Below, in pieces: positions 1-11,704 of a stretch of DNA of 42,919 nucleotides (its first letter is position 1; each line of letters begins with the position of its first letter). The notes beneath the pieces are model-generated. The model saw only the letters and a list, made by a program, of their open reading frames with translations. It was not told the DNA's origin and did not search any database. The position numbers were made by a program, and so were the translations under genes. The stretch covers positions 291,208 to 334,126 of the forward strand of contig NW_003111473.1 of NCBI RefSeq assembly GCF_000003605.2, in the 5' to 3' direction. The stretch is from Saccoglossus kowalevskii. Its lineage: Eukaryota; Hemichordata; Enteropneusta; Harrimaniidae.

Positions 1-330
1 GAATATTTTTGTAATTTTTGGTAAAGAGTGATATTTTCGACTTCTTGTTAAAAACCAAAAGTTCAATTGCTTTGATATTACATATATATATACTACATGT
101 AGACCTTTCTCAGATTTGTTCATTTCGTGATGATATCTTCAATTCTCTAATTTCGGTGAATATTTTTGTCATTTTTGGTAGAAAGTGATATTTTCGACTT
201 CTTGTTAAAAACCAATTGTCCGATTGCTTTGATACTATACATATTGTTCATTTTCTAATGATGTCTTCAGTTCTTTAATTGAAATGTGCATTGCTAACGG
301 CGGAGCTATCTCAGCCGATAGGCTGCTTGT
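1..330 (+). mobile_element. Pearl-like dispersed repeat, copy 1 (5' end cut by window edge)
   Basis: Two near-identical blocks (1-57 and 159-214) repeat at a 158-bp period. They are followed by a non-repeated tail that ends in GCGGAGCTATCTCAGCC and GGCTGCTTGT. The same tail occurs at 11960-12010, and in reverse at 40918-40990. A GGCTG/CAGCC hairpin sits just inside the end. A tandem core flanked by unique ends with terminal hairpins resembles the pearl/Helitron-like non-autonomous elements of bivalves; that family assignment is inference. It lies in the intron upstream of the exon at 720. Confidence 0.7.
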
Positions 331-719
331 TTTCATTCATACTTGGTATTGAAATCACTCGTGGTGAGTTGATGATGCGGATCACTTTGTTTTGTGATTT
401 GATACAAAATGTCTGACTGGCAGCCATGTTGGTTTTATTTTCATGTATCATGTATTAGTCATTTCTTTGGCATGCTTTGACCGATTTTGTTCAAAGTAGG
501 AACTAAGACAAAACAAAATGGTATACATATGTATGTTCATTAACATTTTTTTTTTGATGATTTCTGACCGACTGTCGGCCATTTAATCCCAAAGATTATG
601 TTTTAAGATTGTATACCGGTATATAACCTTTACCCATTTGCCAATAACCCCCAGCCCTACCTCCACCACCATTACCATCTTGTGATTCTCACTTACTAAA
701 TGAACATATTTGTTTACAG

Positions 720-1852
720 AGATGACAGATACAGACATCAGGGACAAACCAAAGTAGTTATTGTTCCTGTAACTGAGTTACCAGACAAATCATCGGGTGG
801 TTTGATATGGAATACATACAATGCTCAGGATGAAGTTAATGCAATATTGTCACCCAAAGAAGTGAGTGTTCTTCCCGGCATAGCTGATGATTTACATAAG
901 TAGATTGTTTTGAAAAAAATAAGCTTTATTTGAATAATAAGTAGAACAACTGCTACTAATGTGAAGGGTAGCTGAAATTTCCTTCTTTCTGTGAGTACGG
1001 TAATGGACCCACACTGATATGAGGCATATAAGGGGGGAAATATATGTGTGTACTTTCATGTGGTGTAAAGTAAAGTAAAGAAATAAAATGATTTGCAAGA
1101 GAAGCCAAACCATTATGTTTTGGTCTTTAAACGATCACTGTTTTACGACTATTTATAATCTGATTGGCCTGCTATTGACAAAACAAAAATAGTTGGTTTA
1201 GTAATTTGGCACATTTAACAATGCTTTCTGATTTAACCTCATGTTTTAATTGCAGGCTAAAGCACCAGGACAATTGCCACCTCTGACCTTGGAATCACCT
1301 CTCACTGGTACTATCCTGACTTTGCCAGGTAGTAACACAACACAAGACAATCTACTGAGAACACCAGCTAATAAAGTTCATCCACCAATGTCAAGTTCAA
1401 AGACAAGACCTCTAACACTGAGTCAGCTTATAGCCTCACCTGGTGTCCATAGCAACGATACACCTTTAGATACAACCGGTGAATTGTCAAGTCCTCAGAT
1501 GACTGACAGTTTAGAAATGGACACACAATGGGCACAGCCTGCTTTAATGGAGTCCTTATCCAATGGTGGTGTGAAATCGGTTCCTGTTAAACTGAGCTGG
1601 ACTTCTGAAGAGGGAGTCACTCCTCGTGTTGAGATACCGGAGACTAAAACCCCCCGGGAACAAGTTGAGCTGGATATGTTGTCAAGTTCAAAGCTGGAGA
1701 GAACTGCTGGGAAACCACGGAATGACGATTACGATGAAATGGATGTTGCCTACTCTGTGAAAGTGGGAGAGAATCCACAGCCTTTGATTCGTGCCATCAG
1801 AGATGAGCTGGTGAGGCTCCAAAGGAAAGGCTCAACAATATCTGAACTGTAG
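720..1852 (+). CDS. 3' end of an unrecognised gene (possibly KIAA1549-like), exons 720-861 and 1256-1852
   Basis: Two coding exons are supported. Exon 720-861 follows the acceptor TTGTTTACAG and ends at a strong GTGAGT donor in phase 0. Exon 1256-1852 follows TTTTAATTGCAG in phase 0 and ends in TAG. An alternative donor at 900 would break the frame. Together they encode about 245 C-terminal residues; the first base completes a codon begun in an exon outside the window. The tail is rich in Ser, Thr and Pro, has no membrane segment, and looks disordered. It closes with a predicted amphipathic helix (PLIRAIRDELVRLQRKG) just before the stop. That helix, and the earlier segment LIWNTYNAQDEVNAIL, faintly recall the cytoplasmic tail of the KIAA1549 family (formerly DUF3827), but this is memory and unverified. 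The existence of the exons is firm; the name is not. Confidence 0.75.
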
Positions 1853-4300
1853 GAAAGGGAACGATTACAGGCACATTGTAACTATATATCTTGTTACCAA
1901 GTTGATGATAAAAGTATTTTTTGAAAGGATGATGATTATTAAAGGTCTGTGGGGGTCTCTGGTGCTGTCAGAATATAAGTTTTGTATTTTGATGATTCAT
2001 AACCCTCATGTTCTCAAGTAATCAAGAGTGACCATTTCAAGCAATTAAATTGACACCAAATTGTGTATTAATAATAATTTTTAATAATAAGCTTCTTTTT
2101 CAGATTATTTATTTCTATGATAGTTTGTATAGATGTAAATATGTTTGTATATATTTGAAATTGTAATATTCTGATTTAAGTAAAGAGGCAATGTGGATAA
2201 CGTCAAGTAGTTTTCAGCATCTTTTTATAATAGTGTTTGATATCTTGAGAAGAATATAATATGGTTTATTGTAAAATACAAATTTAGTTTTGGCAGCAAA
2301 CATGGTAGTGTTCATTCAATGAAATACTGAACAACTCCAACACGCTTATATCCTGGATTTATCTACCCGGTACATACATTTAATTAAAAACTTGTGTTTT
2401 CAATATTTCTTTGAATGAATACTGCTACATTTGCGACCAAAATATTTTTATTTTACAGTAAATCATACCCTAAAGTTATTATCAAGATGCAATATCAACA
2501 AAATTATTTTAAAAATGCCCAAAATATATCCACATTACCTTTTTAAATGTTATATCCATGTGATGACTGAATGGACTATAGTGTGTACACTATGCAAGAT
2601 TTGTACAGTTTTTAATACAGCAATTGTATAGAATAAATACATGGTTTATAAAACAAGTAAGTTACAAAATTATACCATACTCGGTACTTTAATTTGAATG
2701 TGTGTTATTATTTCTTGAGAATTTGGGAATAATAAATCAATGTTTTAGGATTTTTAAACAATTGATTTTGAAAAAATCAAAAATAATTTACAAAATGTAT
2801 AAAAAATAATTTTGGTATGAACAGCTCTTGATCTGATATTCAGATACATCTCTAGAATCTTAAAATTAAAAGCCAGAATGAAAATAAGGGAACCTGTGGA
2901 AATTTTATGGATTTAGTTTTAAATTTAATTGCAGTTTAATGATAATGACCATTCACAGTCCATATTGTTAATATTTGAACATAATTTATAGTTTTTTAAA
3001 AAACAATTTTTTTATTTCTCATGAAAATTCCCCTATTTTCATAATCCTGTTTTTTATTCCCTTGAGAAAGCAGACTGTAAACTGCTTATTATAGCATTAT
3101 TCTAAAATCAACATACAAAATAAAAGTATCTAAGTTTTGTTTTAAATTTTTTTTTTATTTTTCACATTTATTCGTTTCTATTGATTATTGTGGCAAAATA
3201 TTAAAATTATTTTGGTATATCTTGTCAATCAAAGCTATTTGATTTAGATTAATGTCAGAATCACAATGTATTTGTTACATTGTAAAACACGTCTGCATGT
3301 TTTAAAGTAGCTTTAAACGTCCATTGCATCATATCTGATACCAAACAGTGAGTCTATGATTGCTTTGTTATTCAAAGGATTATAGAAACTATGTAATCTT
3401 ATCCAGGTGCCTTTTTTGTTGCTCTATCCTGACTGACAAATGGTATAATCAGATTTATTTTTCATATGGTGTGATAATAGAAACAATCTGTAGTTTTGCA
3501 CAGTTCTTTAGTTTGATGTCAACCTGTACCATATTCATATCTTGAGACTGCAATATGTTTTCTATTATGATGTATTGCTGTATTGTGAACATTAAATTTG
3601 CTTTTTTCCCCACTATAAATGTTGAGATCAATACCTTATACAGCCTGGAAAAACAAGAAAACCATTAATTCACAATAAAATGCTACAATCAGTAATGTAG
3701 TTTTGTTTTCAAGTTAGAGGGAAATATGGTAATGCAGGTGGTCCTAGTACAACTGGAAAGCCACTATCTGTTCAGGTATCTTTGTTTTTTTCACAAACTA
3801 GGTGGTATCCAAAGAAAGTGGTAGTTTTGGTACCAACCAATGTCTACATCACTATAATTGTTAAAAAGGTAACTACCAATATTAACAGTACTAAGGATAA
3901 ATATGTATATATGCTATTTTTTTAGAATGAATGACCAATGGTATTAAGTGTTGTCATCTTTTGAATATTCAGGATTTATAATACAGGATTTATGTAGTGG
4001 AATTCTAAAAATTACATTTTTGGGCCTTGAAAAGTCTTTGAAGTTTACTGTAAGAAATCCTGGTATGGAATTCCATCACTATTTTACATTCTAATAACCT
4101 GTCTCCTTTTTTCTCTCTGTCTCTTTAGTGATAATCTTATAAAGCTGTGTGAATATTGTTTTTATATGCGTCATTCAAATTTTTATGTCAATATATTTAA
4201 AATTGTACATTTTGGGATACTACCCTGGTGTCTCCAAGTTTGTATATTTGTACATTTCTTTAATACAATATCTTCTGAATAAACTGTGACAAACATATAA
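1853..4300 (+). other. Probable long 3'UTR of the gene ending at 1852
   Basis: This is AT-rich sequence with no convincing exon on either strand. AATAAA occurs at 2632-2637 and again at 4278-4283, the latter followed by a typical AT-rich end. Either could be the cleavage site, giving a 3'UTR of about 0.8 or 2.4 kb. Short open frames here (for example 2431-2631) have low-complexity AT-driven composition and are not reported as genes. Confidence 0.4.
4278..4283 (+). terminator. Candidate polyadenylation signal AATAAA
   Basis: A canonical hexamer in a T-rich then A-rich context, downstream of the stop at 1852 with no intervening gene. The earlier hexamer at 2632-2637 is an alternative. Confidence 0.35.
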
Positions 4301-7300
4301 ATTATAACGTAAAGTGTTATAACTTTGCATATAAGCTCGCTTGATTATGTGTTTATGAAATTGCGCCCTCTATTGACATTTTATCGAAATGAAATATGCT
4401 TATTTATTTATTCTGGGTTCGTCAATACAATGGTGGTGTTGGAGACTGTCAGCTGTGTGAAAACAAATTTTAACAAGGTCAAAATTTTCTGATTACAAAT
4501 TACATTTGTATGCTCTAATAGTTGTCGATCATTTAGTTTTTTCTATAATTTCATGCAGATATTTAATAATATAAAGATCTGAACATGGAATGAAAAATAT
4601 TCAGTAAAAATTTGGTTATGGTAAAATAATTAAATTGATTAAGAATTGTTATTTAGTTGATATATGCTCGGTAACTGGTTTGCAATAACCAAAACATACG
4701 TAATGACGTTGTTCACAACTTCTGTTATTAAACATTTATGTGTTCATGTAAACAACAACTGGTTTGCATGAGCTAGAGTGGATCAATGAGCGACATTACT
4801 TATCAGACATTGACATGCTGATTGTGACGCTCCACTCATAGGTTGAAATCGTTTTTGAACCACAGTATAGAAATTGGATCGAACATATTTTACCAAAAGT
4901 GACAAAAATACTAATATTAGAAAATTAAAGTTATCACGAAATTAACAAATCTGAAGGAGAACCGCTCAATGGACCTTCCTGGAAAGTATCAACGCCGTAT
5001 ATAGTTTTAAAGAAGATGAAAACGTTGGCACAGACTGGCAACGACCGCGGACGGTACTGTGGTAATCTTCGAGATTCACAGTCAATCCCACAAGTCGATT
5101 CGTCACAATTCATTTTCGTTCCAATACATTTTCGCCACATTGCCTTACTAATCTCGTGCAGGATGGTGTCGATTTCTATGTTGGTGTGCAGTGGGTTGTT
5201 AATATTCTAAGTCTTGTCGATTTCGATCGCGGGTTCGGCCAACCGTGTTTATTAGATACTGACACGCCTACTACAAAATATGAGTGCCTGCAATTACACT
5301 ATGATCTTGAAATATTAATAACTTGATTTAACGATTGACACATTGGCGTACCGCAAAGTGTGATACAATAAACGACTTGAGCTCAGTCTTCGCAGTGCTG
5401 TGGTATGCACGATGAGTGCGTGGCCACGATTAAGGTAGATAAGTTTGTTGTTCGGATTTTGTTGGGTGATCTACTGCCGAGTTATTTATTCAATACATCT
5501 AAGGATTACAATATTTGCGTGAAAGAATTTTTAGTTAATTGGAAGATTTTTTTTATTTACTATCTACGCAAGTTGGACCAGCCTGACTTCGCAGCAGTCC
5601 AGGGCGCCACTCACGCCAACTTGTCAGGCTAAAGTTGGACACGAAAAGAATTTTGATTTACTCTCTAGTTGGCACACTATTTGCACATTGGGAGTTAAAT
5701 TTTAGACAAAACAATTCTGGAGGGAAATTATTCAAAATTAGAAAGTGATTTACTTTTACATATTATTTTATTTTGTTAATCATTTCAATAAGAAATAGCA
5801 AATATATTGAAACTTTTTGAAATAGTTTAAAATGTCAAAACAAATTTCAAATCACTTATTCTTACGCATGTAAGATTATTAGACAATTGTTTAAAAGCTC
5901 TTTAATGATTAACATGAATAAATAGCTGAAAGTGTCTTACAATGAAATTAATGTGAAAATATTTGCACTAAATTTGGGGAAAACGAAACAATCGCCAACA
6001 TACGGGCGTTTTGAAAGTGACTGAAATTGTGTTATGTTTAGTCAAGTAACATATTCCGCATAATATGTAATATTGTACTCCCAAAACTTCAATAAAGAAT
6101 GTTCTGAAATTTGTGTCAGTTTCACTTAAAAATGCATTTTTGGATTTGTTACCAAAAACAACTTGAAAACAACAAATCAATTATGAGCAAAACATGATGC
6201 ACTGATTGACTTTTAAGGAGACTGGCACGGTGTTAGTTCGTATCAGTCACGGACGAACATGTAAATTAAGCTGTTATCTGGGGTCCATATTTTACAGAGT
6301 AAACAAAAATATGCACACTAACTTGTTGACATTATTTCTTGTTGAGAATAATCATCATAAAGATTTGGAATCACTTCAGTCGGTTGTATTAGTATCATTT
6401 AGTGATGCCAGTCACATATTATCAATTTGGATGATAAGATAACAAAAATAATAATGATAGCTAACAAAACTATTAATTTTTTAGTTTTTAAAGATAGCTG
6501 GATGATGTGTGTCAGATTTGTATATCGATGGTGGACTTAAAATGTAGAACGCAATCCTCTGTAGAATGTATGTGCATCTGTGAAATACTAGTTACGTACT
6601 AACAGTAGTTAGTACTCCTGCGGGCGCAAACGTACGGGGAGTCAGTTAACTTCATAGGAAATTCCATCTGGACATTGCAATATGTGAGGAACTTTCCTGT
6701 TGGCGTTATAAACTGATTTAAGTTAAAAAAAACAAAAAAAACACACACTTTCCTGCGTTTTGCACCAATCTCACTTTCCCTGATTTTGGACTATTTATTT
6801 TTTGTTTAGATACGAACTATAAATAAGTTTTCTATTTTAAATTAAAGTAATATTATAACACGGCTAAAGTTTTTCGTGTCATTTATGAGAACGAAGAAGG
6901 CATCGCTGATACGTTACAGTTGAGTCGAAGCATATATACAAGATATAACTTGATACGTCGAACAAACCTGTCAACAAGCAAGCTGCTCTCTGATTAGTCT
7001 GACTGTTAGGTATTAGGGCAGGGTAGCCAATCAGGCACGATCTTTTAAGTAGCTTCGCATTGACTCCAACGTTGTGCGCCCCGCACCTCAGACGAACGGT
7101 GAGGTAAATTAGTTTCAAAATGCGTATAAAAACTGTTACAACGTAAGGTTGTTACCATGGACATTGCAACATTCTTATGACTATACAAAAGTTGTAATTT
7201 ACCCGTACAAATCTTATTTGCACCCGCTGCAACAGTCTGGTGGAATTAAATAGGGATATTGCATGACTGAAAGGTAGTATTGACAGGAAAGTTGCAATTT

Positions 7301-7438
7301 ACCCACACGAATCTATGGTTCGAGTTCGAGTATTAATAAAAAAATGCTTCATACTCCTAGTGTGTTTCCAAGAATACAAATGAACTTTTTGTAATCCATA
7401 CCCAGAAATACTATACAATTTTATTTGTAAATGTGTAG
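4300..7438. other. Intergenic or intronic stretch with no supported gene
   Basis: Several 60-80 codon open frames are present (for example 5405-5632 on +, 6879-7118 on -), but none shows paired splice sites or a recognisable motif. Features seen: the repeat relics near 4.9-5.14 kb, a CCAAT-like ATCAGGCACG neighbourhood near 7030, and a TATAAAA at about 7125. These last two could mark a promoter for a downstream + strand transcript, which I cannot confirm. A ~28-bp direct repeat (AAAGTTGYAATTTACCC) occurs near 7186 and 7290. Confidence 0.3.
4884..4980 (-). repeat. Degraded fragment of the pearl-like repeat
   Basis: The stretch containing ACCAAAAGTGACAAAAATA, TTAGAAAATTAAAG and AACAAATCTGAAGGAG matches, with many changes, the 158-bp core monomer seen at 41040-41460 in the same orientation. 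It is followed at 5090-5140 by a degenerate run of the TTCGTCCCA-type short repeat found at 16.3 and 16.8 kb. Confidence 0.45.
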
Positions 7439-7950
7439 TGAGCCACCGGAAGGATGTGATTGAAGCTGGGGAGCAATTTCAACAAATCACCAGAGGTAAG
7501 CAGAGTACGGTACTGGATACAGTTGGAAAATAATTGTATTGCTGTGCTGGCGAGGAAACATTTACTTTCACTATCTAAATCCTGTTCACCTATTGTGGAA
7601 GCATTAGCAAACGAATTAGCAAAATGCTACTAAACGAAACGAAAAGAAAACTACAAACTATATTAAATATGCAGGACAGGTCTCATTTGAAATTCAGCAA
7701 ATGTATTATTGAACAGACATAATGAACAGCTAATTTGCATAATATTAACATCCAGTTCATTCGCATTCAGTACAAGTTACAGTTCAATCATACACGCATT
7801 ACTTTTATGATCGTCTACAAATTCTTTTTTTTTTTAATTCTCGCTCCTCAACACTAACGTTTTGCAGTCCACTTTGAAACGGGGATTAATGAAGAAAACG
7901 AATTCAAGAGACATTTGGAGAAGAACGTCGCCGGGGAACGTCGACAGTAA
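7439..7950 (+). CDS. Unrecognised gene, last two coding exons (7439-7495, 7868-7950)
   Basis: Exon 7439-7495 lies between an acceptor (AAATGTGTAG) and a strong GTAAGC donor. Exon 7868-7950 follows a long T-tract and TTTTGCAG and ends in TAA. Both junctions are phase 1, so the frame stays open across the splice. The joined peptide reads VIEAGEQFQQIT then HFETGINEENEFKRHLEKNV before a short basic end: a charged, amphipathic composition typical of real coding sequence, unlike the surrounding AT-rich frames. Only about 46 residues are visible. Upstream exons were not found, so the start and the family are unknown. The exons could also belong to an alternative 5' part of the LDLa gene that starts 276 bp downstream, but the in-frame stop argues for a separate C-terminus. 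Confidence 0.45.
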
Positions 7951-8225
7951 TATAATTTAAAGCGATTTCTCCTATTTAATCGATCAGACAAACTTGAGCA
8001 CATGACCAAATTACTTAAAACAAAGTTAAGTTATCCTTGCTCAGTTAAGCTTTGTCGTTCTATTCTGTGAATACAACAAACTGAAACCTGGAAGTAAAAG
8101 TCACAACGAGTGTATTGAAACTAATAAGTTAAGGGGTGTTTAAAATCTTACTCCGCCTAAGGGGACAATTTGTATTAAGGTCATCACGAAGAAATGACAC
8201 TCGCATTCAATGGAAACGATGAGCT

Positions 8226-10697
8226 ATGTGCAAATCGTGGAAGTGTATTCTTATTTGGGTACTAGTTTTAGTCATATCACCGTCTAGAGGTTTGTTAATA
8301 ACATATGCGCATTTTTGGCGTGAGTTTTTGTGGCTGTCTTTTTTGATATATGTAAAAAAAACTATCCCTAGTTGATCACTGTAGCCTGTAGCAATGTTTT
8401 TGTTTACATTTATTTTGTGGATGTCATATTAAGTTAGTACGTATGACCATGTAGTACATTGATATTGGTGTCAGAAACTACATTAAATGTTGCCATGGAC
8501 ATACAACCGTATATGTCGATCCATGTTTAATACTATGTTCTATGTTCAATGTTCAACATTAAGAGTTACTAGTACCGGTGTGTCGGCTTACTCCAGTGTA
8601 GTGGGTGGGTGTGGCATTAATGTGCATATAGTAATAAAACGCAGGCCCAGATTCTAAAATTAATCTTATCATGTTTATGTCTTGCCATTATTTTTCTCTT
8701 CTTACTTTTTATTCAAAGTATAATAAATGGATTGTTTAAGTTGATAAACTGTGATACTGTACTAGATCAAAAATAACATATCAATGTTATTGTTATTCCA
8801 TCCTGCTGGAGTCCAGAGGCTGATGCACAACTTTCCTTTTACTGTTTATTTTTTGTAAAAAGAAATTAACCAGACAAATTCCTCCAGATTTCAAAATAAA
8901 AGTTTTTGAGTGTGCAGGGGAAAAATCTAAAATAAACTTATTGTCAAACACGATAATACTTTTATTGAGGAAAACTTTTCAATTCAAAACACCTACTGTT
9001 TGCTCCATTATATAAGCAACATTAGTTAATGCTGTGCTGCAGACAATTCTAACATCGGTTGACACTATTATGCAGACATACTAACATAGTCTATGTTTTA
9101 TTAATCTCTCCTACAGCTTCAATTCCTCGTCCATCATGTGCAGATAATGATTTTATTTGTGATGACGGACAATGTTTAAATAAGGATTGGGAATGTGATG
9201 GATCTGAAGATTGCCAAGATGCCTCAGATGAAGTGAACTGTTGTACGTATTGTTAAAGGCCTCCTAACCACATAGTTATTAATAACTGCATAGATAACTA
9301 TTGTAAACTTAAATCCACATATATCTTTCAGTCATGCACCTTAAAATCAATTGCGTTGGAACCATGTGAATGAGCACCATTGTTTTTCTAGAGTGAGTTG
9401 CTGTTGTCAAACAATTGATAAAATTTCTCTATTCATCTCATGGCATCGGCTTCAAATATAAATGTAGTGGAATAATGTATGAACAGAAAAACATGTATTA
9501 GGACATTCTAGTTCATTGTGTGATATGTTTCACACTCAGTAATTCATTAGTGTATGACATTATGATATTCTATCTGTATTATAGTTGTAAACTCAAGTGC
9601 AGACATTATAAACTGTCCAGATACTGACAATATATTTGTATGCGATGATGGAAGAACATGTATCAAAAGTGACAATGTATGTGATGGTGTAAAAGACTGT
9701 TTAGATGGCATAGACGAACAATGTGGTGAGCTCTTATTACATTGATATTGTCAAATAGATGCTGCTATTAAGAACTTTTCAGACAGTCTGTTAGGACTGG
9801 TTTCTGTGTCAAAATCTCCCATCTCTACGTAACAAAACCAATAAATAATAGATATTAATAACTATACAAACTGACAGGTGTTATGTCAAGTCAACGATTA
9901 TCAGAAAATAAACAAATATACAGAATCAAAGAAAATAATTTTCAATTACATTTAGACGTACTCTTGTGGTACATATATTACTTATATGAACGGTCAAGGA
10001 TTTCCATGCTTAGTAAGGCAAAAGAATGTTTACAACAGTTCAGGTGATGTCATCATTTTTTTGTGGTTCAGGGTTCAGTGCAAGTGATGTCATCATTCTT
10101 TGTGGTTCAGTGCAAGTAATTTCATTATTCTTTGTGGTTCAGTGTGAGTGATTTCATCATTCTTTGTGGTTCAGTGCACGTGATGTCATTCTTTGTGGTT
10201 CAGTGTGAGTGATGTCATCATTCTTTGTGGTTCTCGTACTGCTCAAAATACATAATCAATATTCATCAAAACTATACATTTACATAGAAATTTCAAAAAC
10301 TTTGAAGTAGTGAGGTAAGTGCAACACTTTAAGTAACTTTCCCCATTTTTTGATGTGTTTCCCAAGCTTCCCCGTTTTATTCGCAATATAAAATCACAAG
10401 AAACATCTTCACCAACTATGTCATTACATCATAATTCATTCAAGTTTATGTGTTTTTATTACAGCAATAAATACCTCTGCATCAGGAATGACAACCACCA
10501 TCATTATATTATCAGTTATTGTTTTGTTTCTTGGCGGCTCCCTCTTTGCAATGTTGGTGTACACTCAGCAAAGACATAATGTTAGTATTCAAAGAAGACA
10601 TCACAGAGGTCATAGAAGGTCAAGAGAAATTGAATTTGTCAGCAGTCCAGATATGTTCAATGTAACAAACAATGAAGAAAGTCTGACAGTGCTGTGA
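8226..10697 (+). CDS. Two-LDLa type I membrane protein, complete (4 exons, 187 aa)
   Basis: Exons 8226-8289, 9117-9242, 9585-9725 and 10465-10697 total 564 nt and join in frame, all at phase 1 junctions, the usual pattern for LDL-receptor class A exons. Residues 1-22 form a signal peptide (hydrophobic [12 protein letters not shown]). LDLa 1 spans Cys 29, 36, 41, 48, 54, 63; LDLa 2 spans Cys 74, 83, 89, 96, 102, 110. Both carry the acidic calcium-binding signature ([13 protein letters not shown] and [13 protein letters not shown]). N66 and N113 sit in N-glycosylation sequons. Residues 121-142 form one membrane helix, followed by a His/Arg-rich cytoplasmic stretch and a C-terminus ending TVL, which fits a class I PDZ ligand. 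By family such modules bind basic ligands in a calcium-dependent way; the ligand here is unknown. The overall size resembles small receptors of the CD320 or LDLRAD type, without a clear ortholog. The start was chosen because the overlapping ATG at 8219 runs into a stop within the exon. Confidence 0.88.
10042..10236 (+). repeat. ~35-bp minisatellite in the last LDLa-gene intron
   Basis: Five to six imperfect copies of a unit built around GTCATCATTCTTTGTGG and TTCAGTGNNAGTGAT lie in the intron between 9725 and 10465. Units differ by small deletions. Confidence 0.8.
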
Positions 10698-10736
10698 CTG
10701 GCGATGAAGAAAGTCTGACAGTGCTGTAACTGGCAA
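10672..10736 (+). repeat. 32-bp tandem duplication spanning a stop codon
   Basis: The segment GAAGAAAGTCTGACAGTGCT followed by GTRACTGGCRATG occurs twice in direct succession. The first copy holds the last codons and TGA stop of the LDLa protein (10695-10697); the second lies wholly in the 3'UTR. Confidence 0.85.
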
Positions 10737-10903
10737 TGGGATTTTTAACATACAATTTATTATCAGCAATGCTTGGCTCTGACCATGGGGTAGGCAAGAC
10801 AGCCAAATTTGCATGGTCAAGCGTCAAATACAGTAAAAATATGCAGCATATGTTGTACAATGTATTAAATTCTAAGTTCAGAAAACATGATAAATATGTC
10901 TGT

Positions 10904-10961
10904 AATGTATTACATTGTATTACATTGTATTACATCATATTACATTGTATTACATTGTAGC
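10904..10961 (+). repeat. 10-bp tandem repeat (TATTACATTG)n
   Basis: About five to six copies of TATTACATTG with one CATCA variant, in the presumed 3'UTR of the LDLa gene. Confidence 0.85.
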
Positions 10962-11025
10962 CTTACCATTACCTATAAGTTGAGTTGTGTTATAAATGTT
11001 ATGATGCAGCAGTCACATACAGTTG

Positions 11026-11175
11026 ACATGTGGTCAAGGTCATGTGCAATCGACATGTCAAGGTCATGTGCAACCAACCTGTGACCAAGGTCATGGGCAG
11101 TCGTCATGTCAAGGACATGTACAAACGACATGTCAAGGTCATGTGCAATCGACCTGTGACCAAGGTCACATGCAA
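11026..11175 (+). repeat. ~25-bp repeat carrying AAGGTCA half-sites
   Basis: Six imperfect copies of a ~25-bp unit contain TCAAGGTCA or CCAAGGTCA at 11034, 11058, 11085, 11133 and 11160, with a TCAAGGACA variant at 11109. TCAAGGTCA is the extended half-site bound by monomeric nuclear receptors such as ERR/FTZ-F1 types; a regulatory role here is only a possibility. Confidence 0.75.
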
Positions 11176-11187
11176 ATCATCATCAGG

Positions 11188-11313
11188 TTGGTGATTTAGG
11201 TTATGCCTTGATTTAGGTTATGATTTGATTTAGGTTATGCCTTGATTTAGGTTATGCCTTGATTTAGGTTATGCCTTGATTTAGGTTATGCCTTGATTTA
11301 GGTTATGATTTGT
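11188..11313 (+). repeat. 17-bp tandem repeat (GATTTAGGTTATGCCTT)n
   Basis: About seven copies of a 17-bp unit with TGATT/GCCTT variation. The array supplies the first in-frame stop (11281-11283) for the minus-strand open frame described next. Confidence 0.85.
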
Positions 11314-11522
11314 AAGTAACAAGTAACTCCACTTGACGTACGTGTTCTTTGAATTCCCAGACACCCTCATATTCATGCAAGGTGTCCAGTTTTTATCATG
11401 AATATTTGCCTGATTTATTGTTCCACATTTGAAGTGAATAGCATCAATGATTTTTCTTTTCTTACCATTGACACCATTGTTTTCATTGAGAAACCTTGTG
11501 GGAATTATTCGATGAAGTAAAC
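11281..11522 (-). CDS. Exon-like open frame, minus strand, unrecognised
   Basis: On the minus strand a good acceptor (TTTAATATTTTTCAG) ends at 11523. It is followed in phase 1 by 79 sense codons to a TAA at 11283-11281. The first ~65 residues have balanced coding-like composition (for example RKIIDAIHFKCGTINQANIH and DKNWTPCMNMRVSGN). The rest is read through the 17-bp repeat and may not be coding. A GTACGT donor near 11341 would end the exon before the repeat. It has no ATG near its start, so it must be an internal or terminal exon. I do not recognise the family. It overlaps the presumed 3' region of the + strand LDLa gene, tail to tail. Confidence 0.35.
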
Positions 11523-11576
11523 CTGAAAAATATTAAAGAAATATTATGAAATATAGTCATTGATTATTACTATGGA

Positions 11577-11582
11577 AATAAA
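11577..11582 (+). terminator. Candidate polyadenylation signal AATAAA
   Basis: The first canonical hexamer after the LDLa stop at 10697. Use by that gene would give a ~0.9-kb 3'UTR containing four small tandem arrays. Unverified. Confidence 0.25.
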
Positions 11583-11704
11583 TTCTTATTAACATTGAGA
11601 ATTCTAAGGTCATATTTTCAATTATAAATATTTGTATGATTTCAATACATTCAATTCATTGCGACTTTAAATATCATGAACTTACTACTACTACTACTAT
11701 ATTT

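Noticed and set aside
862-900. Alternative donor at 900 for the exon starting at 720
   Set aside because: It would leave phase 2, which does not fit the phase 0 acceptor at 1256; the GTGAGT at 862 fits exactly.
6879-7118. 79-codon minus frame near 7 kb
   Set aside because: No splice signals or family features; the opposite strand carries promoter-like elements there.
7312-7330. GGTTCGAGTTCGAG as a tRNA T-arm
   Set aside because: No acceptor stem, D-arm or anticodon arm could be fitted around it. No tRNA or rRNA was recognised anywhere in the window.
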